A DNA stretch of 64,000 nucleotides, taken from NCBI GenBank assembly GCA_027578915.1, contig JANBTT010000010.1, forward strand, positions 163,809 to 227,808, read 5' to 3'. This DNA comes from Coemansia sp. RSA 1200. Taxonomy: Eukaryota > Kickxellomycota > Kickxellomycetes > Kickxellales > Kickxellaceae. Shown piece by piece: positions 55,918 through 64,000 of the stretch; positions within the stretch are counted from its first letter, which is position 1, and each line of letters starts with the position of its first letter. The position numbers and the translations under genes were made by a program. The notes under the pieces are model-generated. The model searched no databases and was not told the origin of the DNA. It worked only from the letters and a program-made list of their open reading frames with translations.

Positions 55918-58812
55918 ATGAATCCATTCGGAGCGGTATTCCAGGGCAAACTAGCATTGTTCACGTTCAACTTTACAACGAAGTGCTTCCCGTTCTGCAT
56001 GAAGTCGCGGAAACGGGGGCTGGTGACGCAGGACAACGGCAGCACAACGTCGCGCGCAATATCGGTACGACGGGACGTGTTCCAGTCGCCGTACGAGCAG
56101 GTGGTGCGGATAATGGAGCGGATGCTGCGGCTGCCCAGCATTGCCACCTACCTGTACCCGATCCTGATAAGCGAGCATGCGGAGCCAACGGAGTCGTGGA
56201 AGGATCCGAGACGGCCGCTGAAGACATTTGTGGCCCACGGATACACGCTCAATATCCTTTTGAACGAGCTCGAGAGTCCATTTGTGGCGACAATCAATTT
56301 GTTTGAACGCGCGGACGAGAGCGATTACGAGGCGTACCAGACGCAGATGTTCTGGAAAGGGTGTATTGCTGCTGGATTTGCACCGGCGGGGATTGTTGGC
56401 AGACAGCTTTGGTTTAGCAGCGGTGGTATTGTTGCTGATGAGCGTGCGGATGGCGAGTACCTTGATCTAGCAATGACCACGGTGGCGGCGATTCTCGATG
56501 TGCTGGAGGAGAAGGGCCGGATGGGGACATTGGACCCGAGATACACGAGGCCCAGCGTGGTGTATCCCAGCATCCAGAATGCGTGTGAGGGCGCTCCACG
56601 ACATGCAGTGCTTGCTGCCGAGTTGTCACGCACCGAGGTGGCGTACGTACAGGATCTGGAGCGGCTGATGGTAAGTTGGAGTTGGAATTGGAGTTGATGT
56701 TGTGTTGTGTTCGGTTTGTTTTGCGAATTCATGTTTGCTGCTATTTGGTTGCTGTGGCTAGGCATCGCCCGCATTTTCCCTTTTGTCAGCTGCTGTGCAT
56801 TTCGGTGCATTGGACGTTGAAGCGGAGACGGCGACGGAAAAACGGCGCCTCTTTCGTGTGTGGGGTTATTTGCAACGGGCCTAACGATTCTGGTCTGGTG
56901 GGGAGTGAAAAAATGGGGGATGCTTGTTTGTTTCTGCATGAGAATGTGGTCCTTTTTCGTTCTTTCTCTTGTTGCGGATAAGCGTGCGTATGCAGCGAGG
57001 AGAGAGTGAAAGATGAGTTAGTTATGTATGCATGCAGCGGAGCCACAACCGCGCCCATCCCCCCACACCGTCTCCCCCAAAAAAACACATACACATGCTA
57101 TTGAGTTGGTCGTTTTCCTTTGTGCTGGGAAAAAGCTCACAATCACAGTCGCAGTGGGCGTGGAGGGCATGATGGCGGCGGGCATGTGCTGCAAAGCATG
57201 GAGTCTGAAATATCCTATTCTGGGCACATTGCACATTATGAGTCCAGCAGTGATACGAAACGTATAGAGAGAAAGAGAGCATGTCCACTAACTTCAAGAT
57301 GCTAGCACAATGCATGCTTCACACTGGGTTATTTCTATTCTATGCGCAATGTAGACGTATGCATCAAGCGTGAGGGCGCACGTGGCATGCGACGGCTTCA
57401 AGATAGACACGGCAACGATATTCGGGCACATTGACGAGCTACACGCGCTGCACCGCGAGTTCTCGATGCGCATCCAGTACATGGCAGCAATGCCGGCGGA
57501 CGCGCAGTTCCTGGAGAGCGTGTACGCTGGGCTGACGGACAGATTCAGCGTGTACTCGCGGTTCTGCGCGGGACGCGAGCAGGCGCAGCAGGCGTACCGC
57601 AAGGCGCTGCCGGCGCTGAAGGCAATGGCGGAGAACAGCAGCAGGAGGACGGACACGATGCTGGATCCGGTGTTCGAGGTGCCAGCGCTGTTTATGCGGC
57701 CGGTGCAGCGGCTGGCGCAGTACCCGATTCTGTTCCAGAACATGATGGACGCGCTGTGCGAGAGCTGTGCGCAGCTGGCGCGGACGGAGCAGACGCAGCG
57801 CGTGCGCGTGGTCAAGTCGGCGCACGCAGCGATGCGGCAGAGCAAGCGGATTCTGCGGCGCGCCAACGAGGCCACGCGCGAGGCAATGAACCAGGCGCAC
57901 AGCGCGGACTTCTTCGAGCGGCTGGACATTCCGCTCAGCAGTCAAGCAAGCGACGTCGGGCGTCTTTTGACAGCCACCAGCCGCGTCAGCACCACCGTTG
58001 GCGGCGGCAGCAGCTTCGATGCGCGCGAGGCGTTTCTGTTCGAGCGCAGCCTGATTGTGTGCAAGACGGTGCCGCCCGCACGCCATGCCGACGCCAGCAG
58101 GTCATCGCGCATCAAGCGCACGCTGTCGTCGCTGCAGCTGACGATGCGGTCGCCGTCGCTGCGCTTCAAGGCCGCCGACAGCAGCAGCAGCAAGCGCCAG
58201 TCGGCGTCGTCAGCATCATCATTGACGCTCGGCAGCAGCGCAAGCCCCGACAGCATTGGCGCCGCCGCCGACGCTGCGCTCCACCTCCTGCCGGCCATCG
58301 ACATGGGCCACTCGCCGGCGCTGATCTCGCCGTCGCCATCTCCGTCACCAATACTCCTCGGCAGCCACGCGTCGCTGCTGTCGCTGCGCGAAGATGCCAC
58401 GCCAACCATCCGCTTTGCGCCGTCCATCGACTCGCCAGCACCGACACCAGCGCCCTTGCTCGACACCAGCGACTCGGCTCCCACACCATTGCCGCCGCGG
58501 CTCAGCGTGTGCGAGCAAATCCCAGTGCGCGCCATCAGCGTGGTCAGTCTCGTCAGCGAGCCGCACGGCTTCATGCGGCTGGGCATCCAGACAGCCGACT
58601 CGTCGGCGATGGTTGTGTTCCGGCAGCTGAGCAGCGAGACCGCCGCGCTTTGGGTGCGAATGCTGAAGCAGGCTGTGCGCCTGGTGCCCGTCGACGACGC
58701 TAACGTATGTGCCACGCCCGGTACCGTCTCGTCCTCCGCCGCTGCCGGCTGTCTGCTGATCAACCCCGATCTTGCTCCTGGTGGCAAAATCGCCATTCAC
58801 GGCTACGTCTAA
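55918..58812 (+). CDS. Cdc24-like Rho guanine-nucleotide exchange factor
   Basis: About 736 residues in two exons, 55918-56670 and 57355-58812, with a GTAAGT donor, a GTAG acceptor, phase 0 and a 684-nt intron. The N-terminal Cdc24-type calponin-like domain covers about residues 55-215 (YEQVVRIMERMLRLPSIATY, LKTFVAHGYTLNILLNELES). The DH domain begins AAELSRTEVAYVQDLERLM at the intron and continues DTATIFGHIDELHALHREFS and FMRPVQRLAQYPILFQNMM, the signature GEF helix. A PH domain starts EAFLFERSLIVCKTV, is interrupted by about 140 residues of Ser/Ala/Pro-rich sequence, and resumes RLGIQTADSSAMVVFRQLS. Cdc24/Scd1 activates Cdc42 for polarity. The PB1 domain that binds Bem1/Scd2 is absent, and the protein ends 35 residues after the PH helix. 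Confidence 0.8.
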
Positions 58813-58941
58813 GATCATGCTTTTCTCACTGTCAATCCCTCTTTCTTTACTCCCTTACTGTGCCATTCTGTGTTTTATCCTTTTTCTTCTTCTAAATACC
58901 AACTATACATCTTTCTCTCCTGGACCACATTCTGCTGTGAA

Positions 58942-59652
58942 TCATCGCGCGCGTTTGGACGACGGAAGCGGAGCAATCGGCCTGTGTGCATCATCTGCAC
59001 CGCCATCCACTTCACCGGCATCCTGGCCGTCATTATCGATGCGTTTACGCGAGTTCTTCTGCGCCCCCGCATTGGCACCCCGCTGTGCCGCACAGATCGG
59101 CTCGTACTCGAGCAACTTGATACGGTACCCATTAGCCGATGGTGTCGCACAGTACCTGCTGTTCTGGACAAACGTAATGGCATCGGCCGCCTTGAGCGCA
59201 TACGTGTGCATAAGATAGGCGGCGACAAACGCCGAGCTCTTATCGACCCCGTCGCTACAGCAAACGAGCACCGTCTTCCCCTGCTGCTCAACCAGTTCTG
59301 CCAATGTGCGGGTGGCCTGGACAAAATGCGGAATAATGCTGACTTTGCTCACATCCGCCGGCACGTCCATCAGCGTGAACCGGATCCCTGGGATCTCTAT
59401 CTCTCGCAGAAACCGCTGTTCTGACGGGTCGCGGATACACAGCACGTGCTCTACTCCGTGGCTCGTCAGATACTCGCTGTTGCGCACCAGGTGGTACGGA
59501 CCAAGTAGCACGTGCCGCACGATTGGTTGTCCGTTGTACCGGTCTTCGTATTCCCATGCCGGCACGCATAGTCGGATTGGGCTCTGTCCCATCTCGGGCG
59601 CATCCGGCCACGCCACCATTCTCTGTGCTGCTGTGGGATCTCGATTCATCAT
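58942..59652 (-). CDS. STYX: STYX-like dual-specificity pseudophosphatase
   Basis: 236 residues. The fold and segment order match animal STYX: a VLLGPYHLVRNSEYLTSHGV start, EHVLCIRDPSEQRFL, FTLMDVPADVSKVSIIPHF, the P-loop region, AAYLMHTYALKAADAITFVQ and LLEYEPICAAQRG. In an active phosphatase the loop reads HCxxGxxRS. Here it is VCCSDGVDKSS: the histidine is Cys131, the nucleophile Cys132 is present, and the phosphate-binding arginine is Lys138. Animal STYX instead loses the cysteine (to glycine) and keeps arginine. Little or no catalysis is expected, so a phospho-binding or scaffold role is likely. The C-terminal 40 residues are hydrophilic and end in SSKRAR. Convergent with the Cdc24-like gene. 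Confidence 0.8.
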   Translation of the reverse strand: MMNRDPTAAQRMVAWPDAPEMGQSPIRLCVPAWEYEDRYNGQPIVRHVLLGPYHLVRNSEYLTSHGVEHVLCIRDPSEQRFLREIEIPGIRFTLMDVPADVSKVSIIPHFVQATRTLAELVEQQGKTVLVCCSDGVDKSSAFVAAYLMHTYALKAADAITFVQNSRYCATPSANGYRIKLLEYEPICAAQRGANAGAQKNSRKRIDNDGQDAGEVDGGADDAHRPIAPLPSSKRAR

Positions 59653-60167
59653 ACGCTGCTGGTGTAAACTGAATTAATAAACGAAGTAAAAAATACAAAT
59701 TTTACGGAATCGCCAAGGAATTTACATATGAAAAATAAGACAAACAAAACAAAACAAATAAACAAATAGGTAAGAAATATTTGTTAAAGGCTTGTAGATT
59801 CACTCACGCCGCTACCACTTCATCTGATTGAAAAAAGGGAAAGAGTGATCAACTGATAGAGGGAGTGACTCGGAGATGCGAGCTTTCCGGCTCACAGGTC
59901 ATTCTGGCTTTTGGTCCGGAGCGCTCAGGACAAGCCAAAATGCAAAATCCCCAGGGAGAGGACGGGCAGAGTCTAAAAACAAATAAGCAATTTGACTTCC
60001 ACAACAAAGAAAAAGACACTTTGCATGGAACAATGGCTGAAATGACGAGTATTCTGGGATCGGTCTCTGAAAGGACAAGGCTGTGGGCAGATGGGTCCCT
60101 TATTGTTCGTGATATCTTCCGTCAGAAGCTCTGCCAAACGCCTCCTTTTTTTCTGTTTCTGCTTCTT

Positions 60168-60190
60168 TTGTTGTTGTTGTTGTTGTTGTT
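60168..60190. repeat. GTT trinucleotide microsatellite
   Basis: About seven consecutive TTG/GTT units in non-coding DNA. Confidence 0.85.
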
Positions 60191-60728
60191 CTTGCTCTGA
60201 TCCTCAGATCCCTCCTCCTCGTTCTCCTCGCTCCTTATTACTCCTTGCATCTGCCGGTCCGGCCCGCATGTCTGCGCCTGTTCATTCATCCCAAAGTAAA
60301 ACACGCTGAATGGGATAAAGAAGGGGAAAAGGAGGCGGCGTCACAAAAATAAAATAAATCAATCTTCCTCCGGACACGGTAGAAGACCACTCCTCCACTC
60401 CACTCAGTCATGGCATGGCATCAGCGTGGAAGATGAACTAAAATGCAATCTGTGACGTGTTTACGGCTTTAGAAACGCCAATGATTACTGACATTAAAAC
60501 ATGCAAAAAGCAGACAGTATTTATAGCACCGAAAACGTTAGGGGGGAGCGGGGAGATTCTGTTTTTTGGATTCTTCTCCTCTTGGAAATGGAGCAAAAAA
60601 AGAAAAACTATAAAAACACCCTTTTTCCAAACTATAACAGCTCCATTTATTCAACGTAACGTCGTCCTCTGTTCCTTTTACTTTCCTCTTCTTGTAACTC
60701 TTGTTGTACGAAATATCGTTTTTGCGCT

Positions 60729-60737
60729 TATATAAAG
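60729..60737 (+). promoter_or_regulatory. candidate TATA box of the secreted orphan gene
   Basis: TATATAAAG lies 67 bases before the ATG at 60805, preceded by mixed sequence and followed by a short pyrimidine-rich leader. The distance fits a core promoter. Confidence 0.4.
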
Positions 60738-60804
60738 TCTATACGTAGTAACCATCCGTGCCTTTCTTTTTTAATATATCACATATACTCATCTTCCACA
60801 AGCG

Positions 60805-61452
60805 ATGAGGATCGTCGCCACAGCTTCTTACGCCAGGAAAATCATCCTGCTGCTTCTGGGTGCCGTATGCGTCGGGTTTCTTCAGCACCCAAGGGGCGCC
60901 ATGGGCCTGAATGTCACCTGCGCAAGCTTCGATAGTCTGTCCATGATAACCTACGACAACATCACACCGCAGGCGCTGTCCAGCGTCATAATCGCATTCA
61001 AAGCCAACACTCCCAAACAGATCATGGACTCCTTCTTCGACGCCCTCCAGTGCCGGGGTTCCTCGATGAAAACGCCAAACTACAACACGCTCACGCTTAT
61101 TGGGCTCATTGCCAAAACCTTTTTCACTGAGCTGATGGGCTCCGCGTTTATTGCTGCCGTTGAGGAGGATTCCATCGTCAGTGCTCTTCCGCAGGTGACG
61201 TTAGCCGCGCGTTCGTCTACCGTTGCCTCTGCACTCCCTGTTTCATCGTCTCTTTCAACCAAGCATTCCGGCAGTCTGAACTCCCTTGTTGCCACCGATT
61301 CTTTTGAATCGCTTTCGGACACGCTGTTGAGCCATACCAGCAGTAGCAGTAGTTCTGGCTTGTCGGCTATGGGCGGCGCCAGAAATAGACTCTTGCTACT
61401 GCTAATTTCCCAGTTTGTTCTTGCAGGCGCTATTGAACTGGCACTATACTGA
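60805..61452 (+). CDS. secreted, probably GPI-anchored protein of unknown function
   Basis: 215 residues. The N-terminal signal peptide has a hydrophobic core IILLLLGAVCVGFL (residues 13-26), with likely cleavage near GAMG (31-34). Two N-glycosylation sequons follow at once, NVTC (36) and NITP (52). Residues 35-125 form a compact segment with two cysteines (C39, C83) that could pair. Residues 130-190 are Ser/Thr/Leu-rich and stalk-like, with a run of serines. The C terminus is a small-residue region (SAMGGARN) followed by a hydrophobic tail (LLLLLISQFVLAGAIELALY), the layout of a GPI-attachment signal. I recognise no family. A wall or plasma-membrane surface protein is the likely role. Single exon. 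Confidence 0.7.
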   Translation: MRIVATASYARKIILLLLGAVCVGFLQHPRGAMGLNVTCASFDSLSMITYDNITPQALSSVIIAFKANTPKQIMDSFFDALQCRGSSMKTPNYNTLTLIGLIAKTFFTELMGSAFIAAVEEDSIVSALPQVTLAARSSTVASALPVSSSLSTKHSGSLNSLVATDSFESLSDTLLSHTSSSSSSGLSAMGGARNRLLLLLISQFVLAGAIELALY

Positions 61453-63951
61453 GCTAATGGATGGTGCAAAAACAAAATAAAAACACTCTCCAACATCTGT
61501 CATCCATTAGTCTGTTTATTTGGCTTTCATGTCCTCCTAAAAAAATAAGGACTTTTTCCTTCATTCTTTTTCATCTTTTGATTTTCACATTCATTTATCT
61601 TTTTCTATCAAGACTTTTTTATTATTTAAAATGCGAGTAAATACGAATAATAATATATTATTATTACTATAATCTAAGGTCCGTCTCATTGTATGTATCA
61701 GAAACAAGCCGGTGATGGCAATCGATAGTTGTTGAAAATAACAAAGAAATGTACAATTAATATTCACAAAAAGATGTTATAATGTAGTTAATTTTAAAAT
61801 TAGACTAAAGCGTTAATAAATGCTGTATTTGGTGCTTTAAATACATAACATTCAATGAATAAGGATTTTGTCTCATGTTCCCTAACAGTAGTTATACTTT
61901 ATTTTCTAAAAGAAGCCACATTTAAATTTATTTTACATTTCAAAATGTAAATAATATGTGCTAGGTGGAGATTTCATTTGCCCTGTCTAGGAGATATTGG
62001 GAGATCGTTTAGTATTATTGTGATGCAGAAATCCCATGTATAATCGGTAAAAGAATTGAGCATGTGAAAGACCAACATAGTTTATAATAGTCAATATTTC
62101 TTAATATTTAAAATGCTTTGTATACCTAAGCATTTGAATAAAATCTTAAGCCATTCCTTGAACATTAATCTTGTATGTCATAAGTATTATCCTGGAGTAA
62201 TCAAGGATAACAGAAATGTCAATCCACTACAACCCTTCAATTCTACAAGTTCCAAGAAAGAGTCTATTCAATTAGTAAAACCAGTCACAATGATATAGTG
62301 TAACAACACGGATTCTTTCTTTTATTCACAAAATCTCAAGTCAGAATAATTTCAAAACCTCAAAATTATATTTTTATTCTTTATCCTTTTTATTATCTAT
62401 CTCGGTTTTTTGTAGTTCTCTTATAATTGTCTCTATTCTTTATTATTAGTTAGTAACCTTAGCTGCCCTACAAATGGCATAAGTAAAGGATGATATCTAA
62501 ACACATATAATCACCCAAAGCCCCTATTTTTTTCTCCCAGTGCTCCCAGCTCTTGACACATTATCTGCTACAACCCTTTTCACATATGCAGCTCTATCCT
62601 TTTCATATTCTTCTTCAGCAGCATTGTATTTTTTGATGCACCTTTTGACCTGTCACTTGTAAAAGCAATCTGATCAGCTTGAAAAGCTAATCTTCTTCTA
62701 GCAAACTGCTCATCTTCCTTCTCTTTTTGACTGGTTGTATTACTTGCCATTTCTATTCACTAAGGTTGTAAAATTCAACTGTTGATGTTCTTATATAAGT
62801 TTTATGACTATTCCTTGTATGTGAAGAAAAATATTCGGATTCTATTATACTCTGAATAAATTGTCTAGAAAATATCCACAATATAGTGTAAATATAATAT
62901 TGTTTAAATGAGTTAATGCAAAAGCTTTATATTTTTGAATTTAAAAATTTTGCTTACCCATTGTATTATATTTCGACTGAAGATTACCCATCCATCAGGG
63001 TATGCTCAATATATTCTTAGCTTGTGACTTGTTTCTGACTTGTGACCCATTTATTTGATTACAAAGTAGATACCCCTTAGCAAAAAAATTAATATTGGGG
63101 AATTTCCAACTTGAAATATCTATTTCCTTATAAAACATAGATACAAAAAACTAGTTTATAGTGAAAGTTTCTGTAGTGCAATTTTTGGCCAATATTTTTT
63201 CCTAAAAATGTTGATTTATTATCAATCAAGTTTACTGGGTCTACAGCTGGAGTTCCAACAAGTAGATGGTTGGAACCATTTAAATAGACATAAAAGTTTA
63301 TAAAAAATATGCAGCGATGGCAGTTTGGTGCACCTGTGCTAATAAAAAAGAAAAGAAGGATTATCAGCTTTTCAGGTTGTATTGCTCTGCCTGGTTCAAA
63401 CCAGAACCAGGAGGTGTTTACATCGAGCCAGAATTTCGGAAAACATTGCTCAATTGGCCATGTACATCATAGAAATAATGCAAAAGTTATTCTAACACCA
63501 CCTTCCTCCAGTATGCAAAGTGCTTGAGGTGTCAGCATTTTGTTATCCATGGCTGCTTCCATATAGCAAGCCTATGTAGTATTTCTGTATTTGGCAAAAT
63601 GCTTAACCATTCATCAAACCCAAAGATATCCTTGTCCATGTAGGCTCTGTATTAAGTATTCCAGGTCATCCTGATTTCGAAATGTGGTTTCTTCACTTTA
63701 AATTGCACAAATTAAAAATAATATGTTGCTTTACTCATATCCTCAAATGAAATAGCGCGAAGAAAAGATATTTAAGCATATAACTTCAAGTTGTGTCTGA
63801 AAGTTGTGGTTGATCAAGCGTCAGAGCAACAACAATAAAAAAGAAATAAGGCCTCTTCTGATCAAATTGACGATTAACGACGTTTCCTTTTTCTATTCCA
63901 CACATTTTTATTTTCTTTATTTACTTTTTTTTCTATCTTTAAGCGCAGAGA
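61453..63951. other. AT-rich intergenic island with degraded coding traces
   Basis: About 2.5 kb, visibly more AT-rich than the rest of the window, with no intact gene. It holds a frameshifted small coding trace (62524-62750), weak retroelement-like traces (62110-62300 minus, 63309-63643 plus) and, at the right end, the leader of the uS17m gene. It looks like a decayed insertion zone, but no terminal repeats or target-site duplications were found by eye. Confidence 0.5.
62524..62750 (-). pseudogene. frameshifted small coding trace, function unknown
   Basis: From an ATG at 62750 the frame reads MASNTTSQKEKEDEQFARRR, then LAFQADQIAFTS, with a charged, coding-like composition. After about position 62655 that frame degrades and stops near 62579. 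The adjacent frame then reads KRCIKKYNAAEEEYEKDRAA, then YVKRVVADNVSRAGSTGRKK, ending at a stop at 62524. Both halves are Lys/Glu/Arg/Ala-rich and helical in character, as if one short coiled-coil protein had been split by a one-base indel. No intron fits the junction. It could be a decayed element-encoded protein or a sequencing error in a real gene. No family is recognised. Confidence 0.35.
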
Positions 63952-64000
63952 ATGAGGCAGAACTTCATTGGAATGGTCATAAGCACAGCCATGGACAAGA
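63952..64000 (+). CDS. MRPS17: mitochondrial small-subunit ribosomal protein uS17m (5' end only)
   Basis: Only 16 codons before the window ends: MRQNFIGMVISTAMDK. The pattern N-F-x-G-x-V-x-S-x-x-M-x-K is the start of the uS17 family, and the extreme N-terminal position without a bacterial-style leader fits the mitochondrial form (yeast Mrps17). It is preceded by a T-rich leader typical of start sites in this window. The identity rests on a short match and should be confirmed beyond the edge. Confidence 0.6.
   Translation, partial: MRQNFIGMVISTAMDK

Larger units (their letters stand above)
59653..60804. other. divergent intergenic region
   Basis: Between the STYX-like gene (minus) and the secreted orphan (plus). 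It contains a GTT repeat at 60168-60190 and low-complexity pyrimidine tracts. No gene is seen. Confidence 0.45.

Noticed and set aside
57439..58796. Long open frames on the minus strand and in another plus frame over exon 2 of the Cdc24-like gene
   Set aside because: They arise from the GC-rich, Ala/Arg/Gln-biased codons of the GEF exon. No domain is visible in them.
63380..63410. GGTTCAAACC-like string resembling a tRNA B box
   Set aside because: No matching A box, acceptor stem or cloverleaf could be placed around it. No tRNA was found elsewhere in the window.
1..64000. CRISPR arrays, insertion sequences or a biosynthetic gene cluster
   Set aside because: No spaced direct repeats, no intact transposase and no clustered pathway enzymes. 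The content is ordinary fungal nuclear genes.

Overview
This window is nuclear DNA from a fungus. It has short spliceosomal introns with GTAAGT-type donors, AT- and homopolymer-rich intergenic DNA, and fungus-typical genes: an APSES regulator, a FunK1 kinase, the mitochondrial fusion carrier Ugo1, a Syp1-type muniscin, HIS3, and a GH20 hexosaminidase. It also carries genes that look animal-like in form, namely a STYX pseudophosphatase, a FAM172/Arb2 protein, an SPF30/SMNDC1 relative and a TAF1A-type Pol I factor. That mix suggests an early-diverging lineage, possibly Kickxellomycotina or a relative. The taxonomic guess is inference only.

Layout. From 1 to 16.7 kb: GH20 beta-N-acetylhexosaminidase (+), Arb2/FAM172 domain protein (-), ribose-5-phosphate isomerase with three exons (-), dynein light intermediate chain (+), TAF1A/Rrn11-like Pol I factor (-), 5'-nucleotidase-family phosphoesterase (-), HIS3 (-), Mgr2/ROMO1 (-), and a small C2HC zinc-finger protein (+). 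From 17.4 to 26.3 kb: one very large gene for Mediator kinase-module subunit Med13 (+). From 27 to 35 kb: an APSES (StuA/Efg1-type) transcription factor (-) split by an 868-nt intron, 4.4 kb of non-coding DNA upstream of it, and a Tudor-less SPF30-like protein (-). From 35.5 to 47.2 kb: muniscin Syp1/FCHO (+), Ugo1 (+), a Nudix CoA-pyrophosphatase-like protein (-) and ubiquitin-activating enzyme E1 (-). From 48.1 to 52.7 kb: eIF2 beta (+) and a FunK1 kinase (+). From 52.7 to 61.5 kb: a long non-coding stretch, a Cdc24-like RhoGEF (+), a STYX-like pseudophosphatase (-) and a secreted, probably GPI-anchored orphan (+). From 61.5 to 63.9 kb: an AT-rich island with degraded coding traces, then the first 16 codons of mitochondrial ribosomal protein uS17m at the right edge.

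The genes are unrelated housekeeping and regulatory genes, not a cluster. Polarity and morphogenesis functions recur (APSES factor, Cdc24-like GEF, muniscin, dynein subunit), and the two longest non-coding stretches lie directly upstream of the APSES and Cdc24-like genes.

I did not find a convincing new multi-gene system. The best leads are single-gene oddities: an SPF30 protein with both conserved ends but no Tudor domain, a STYX protein that keeps the active-site cysteine but has lysine for the essential arginine, a GC-AG intron that the muniscin reading frame requires, a Cdc24-like GEF without a PB1 domain, and the AT-rich island with a frameshifted small gene.
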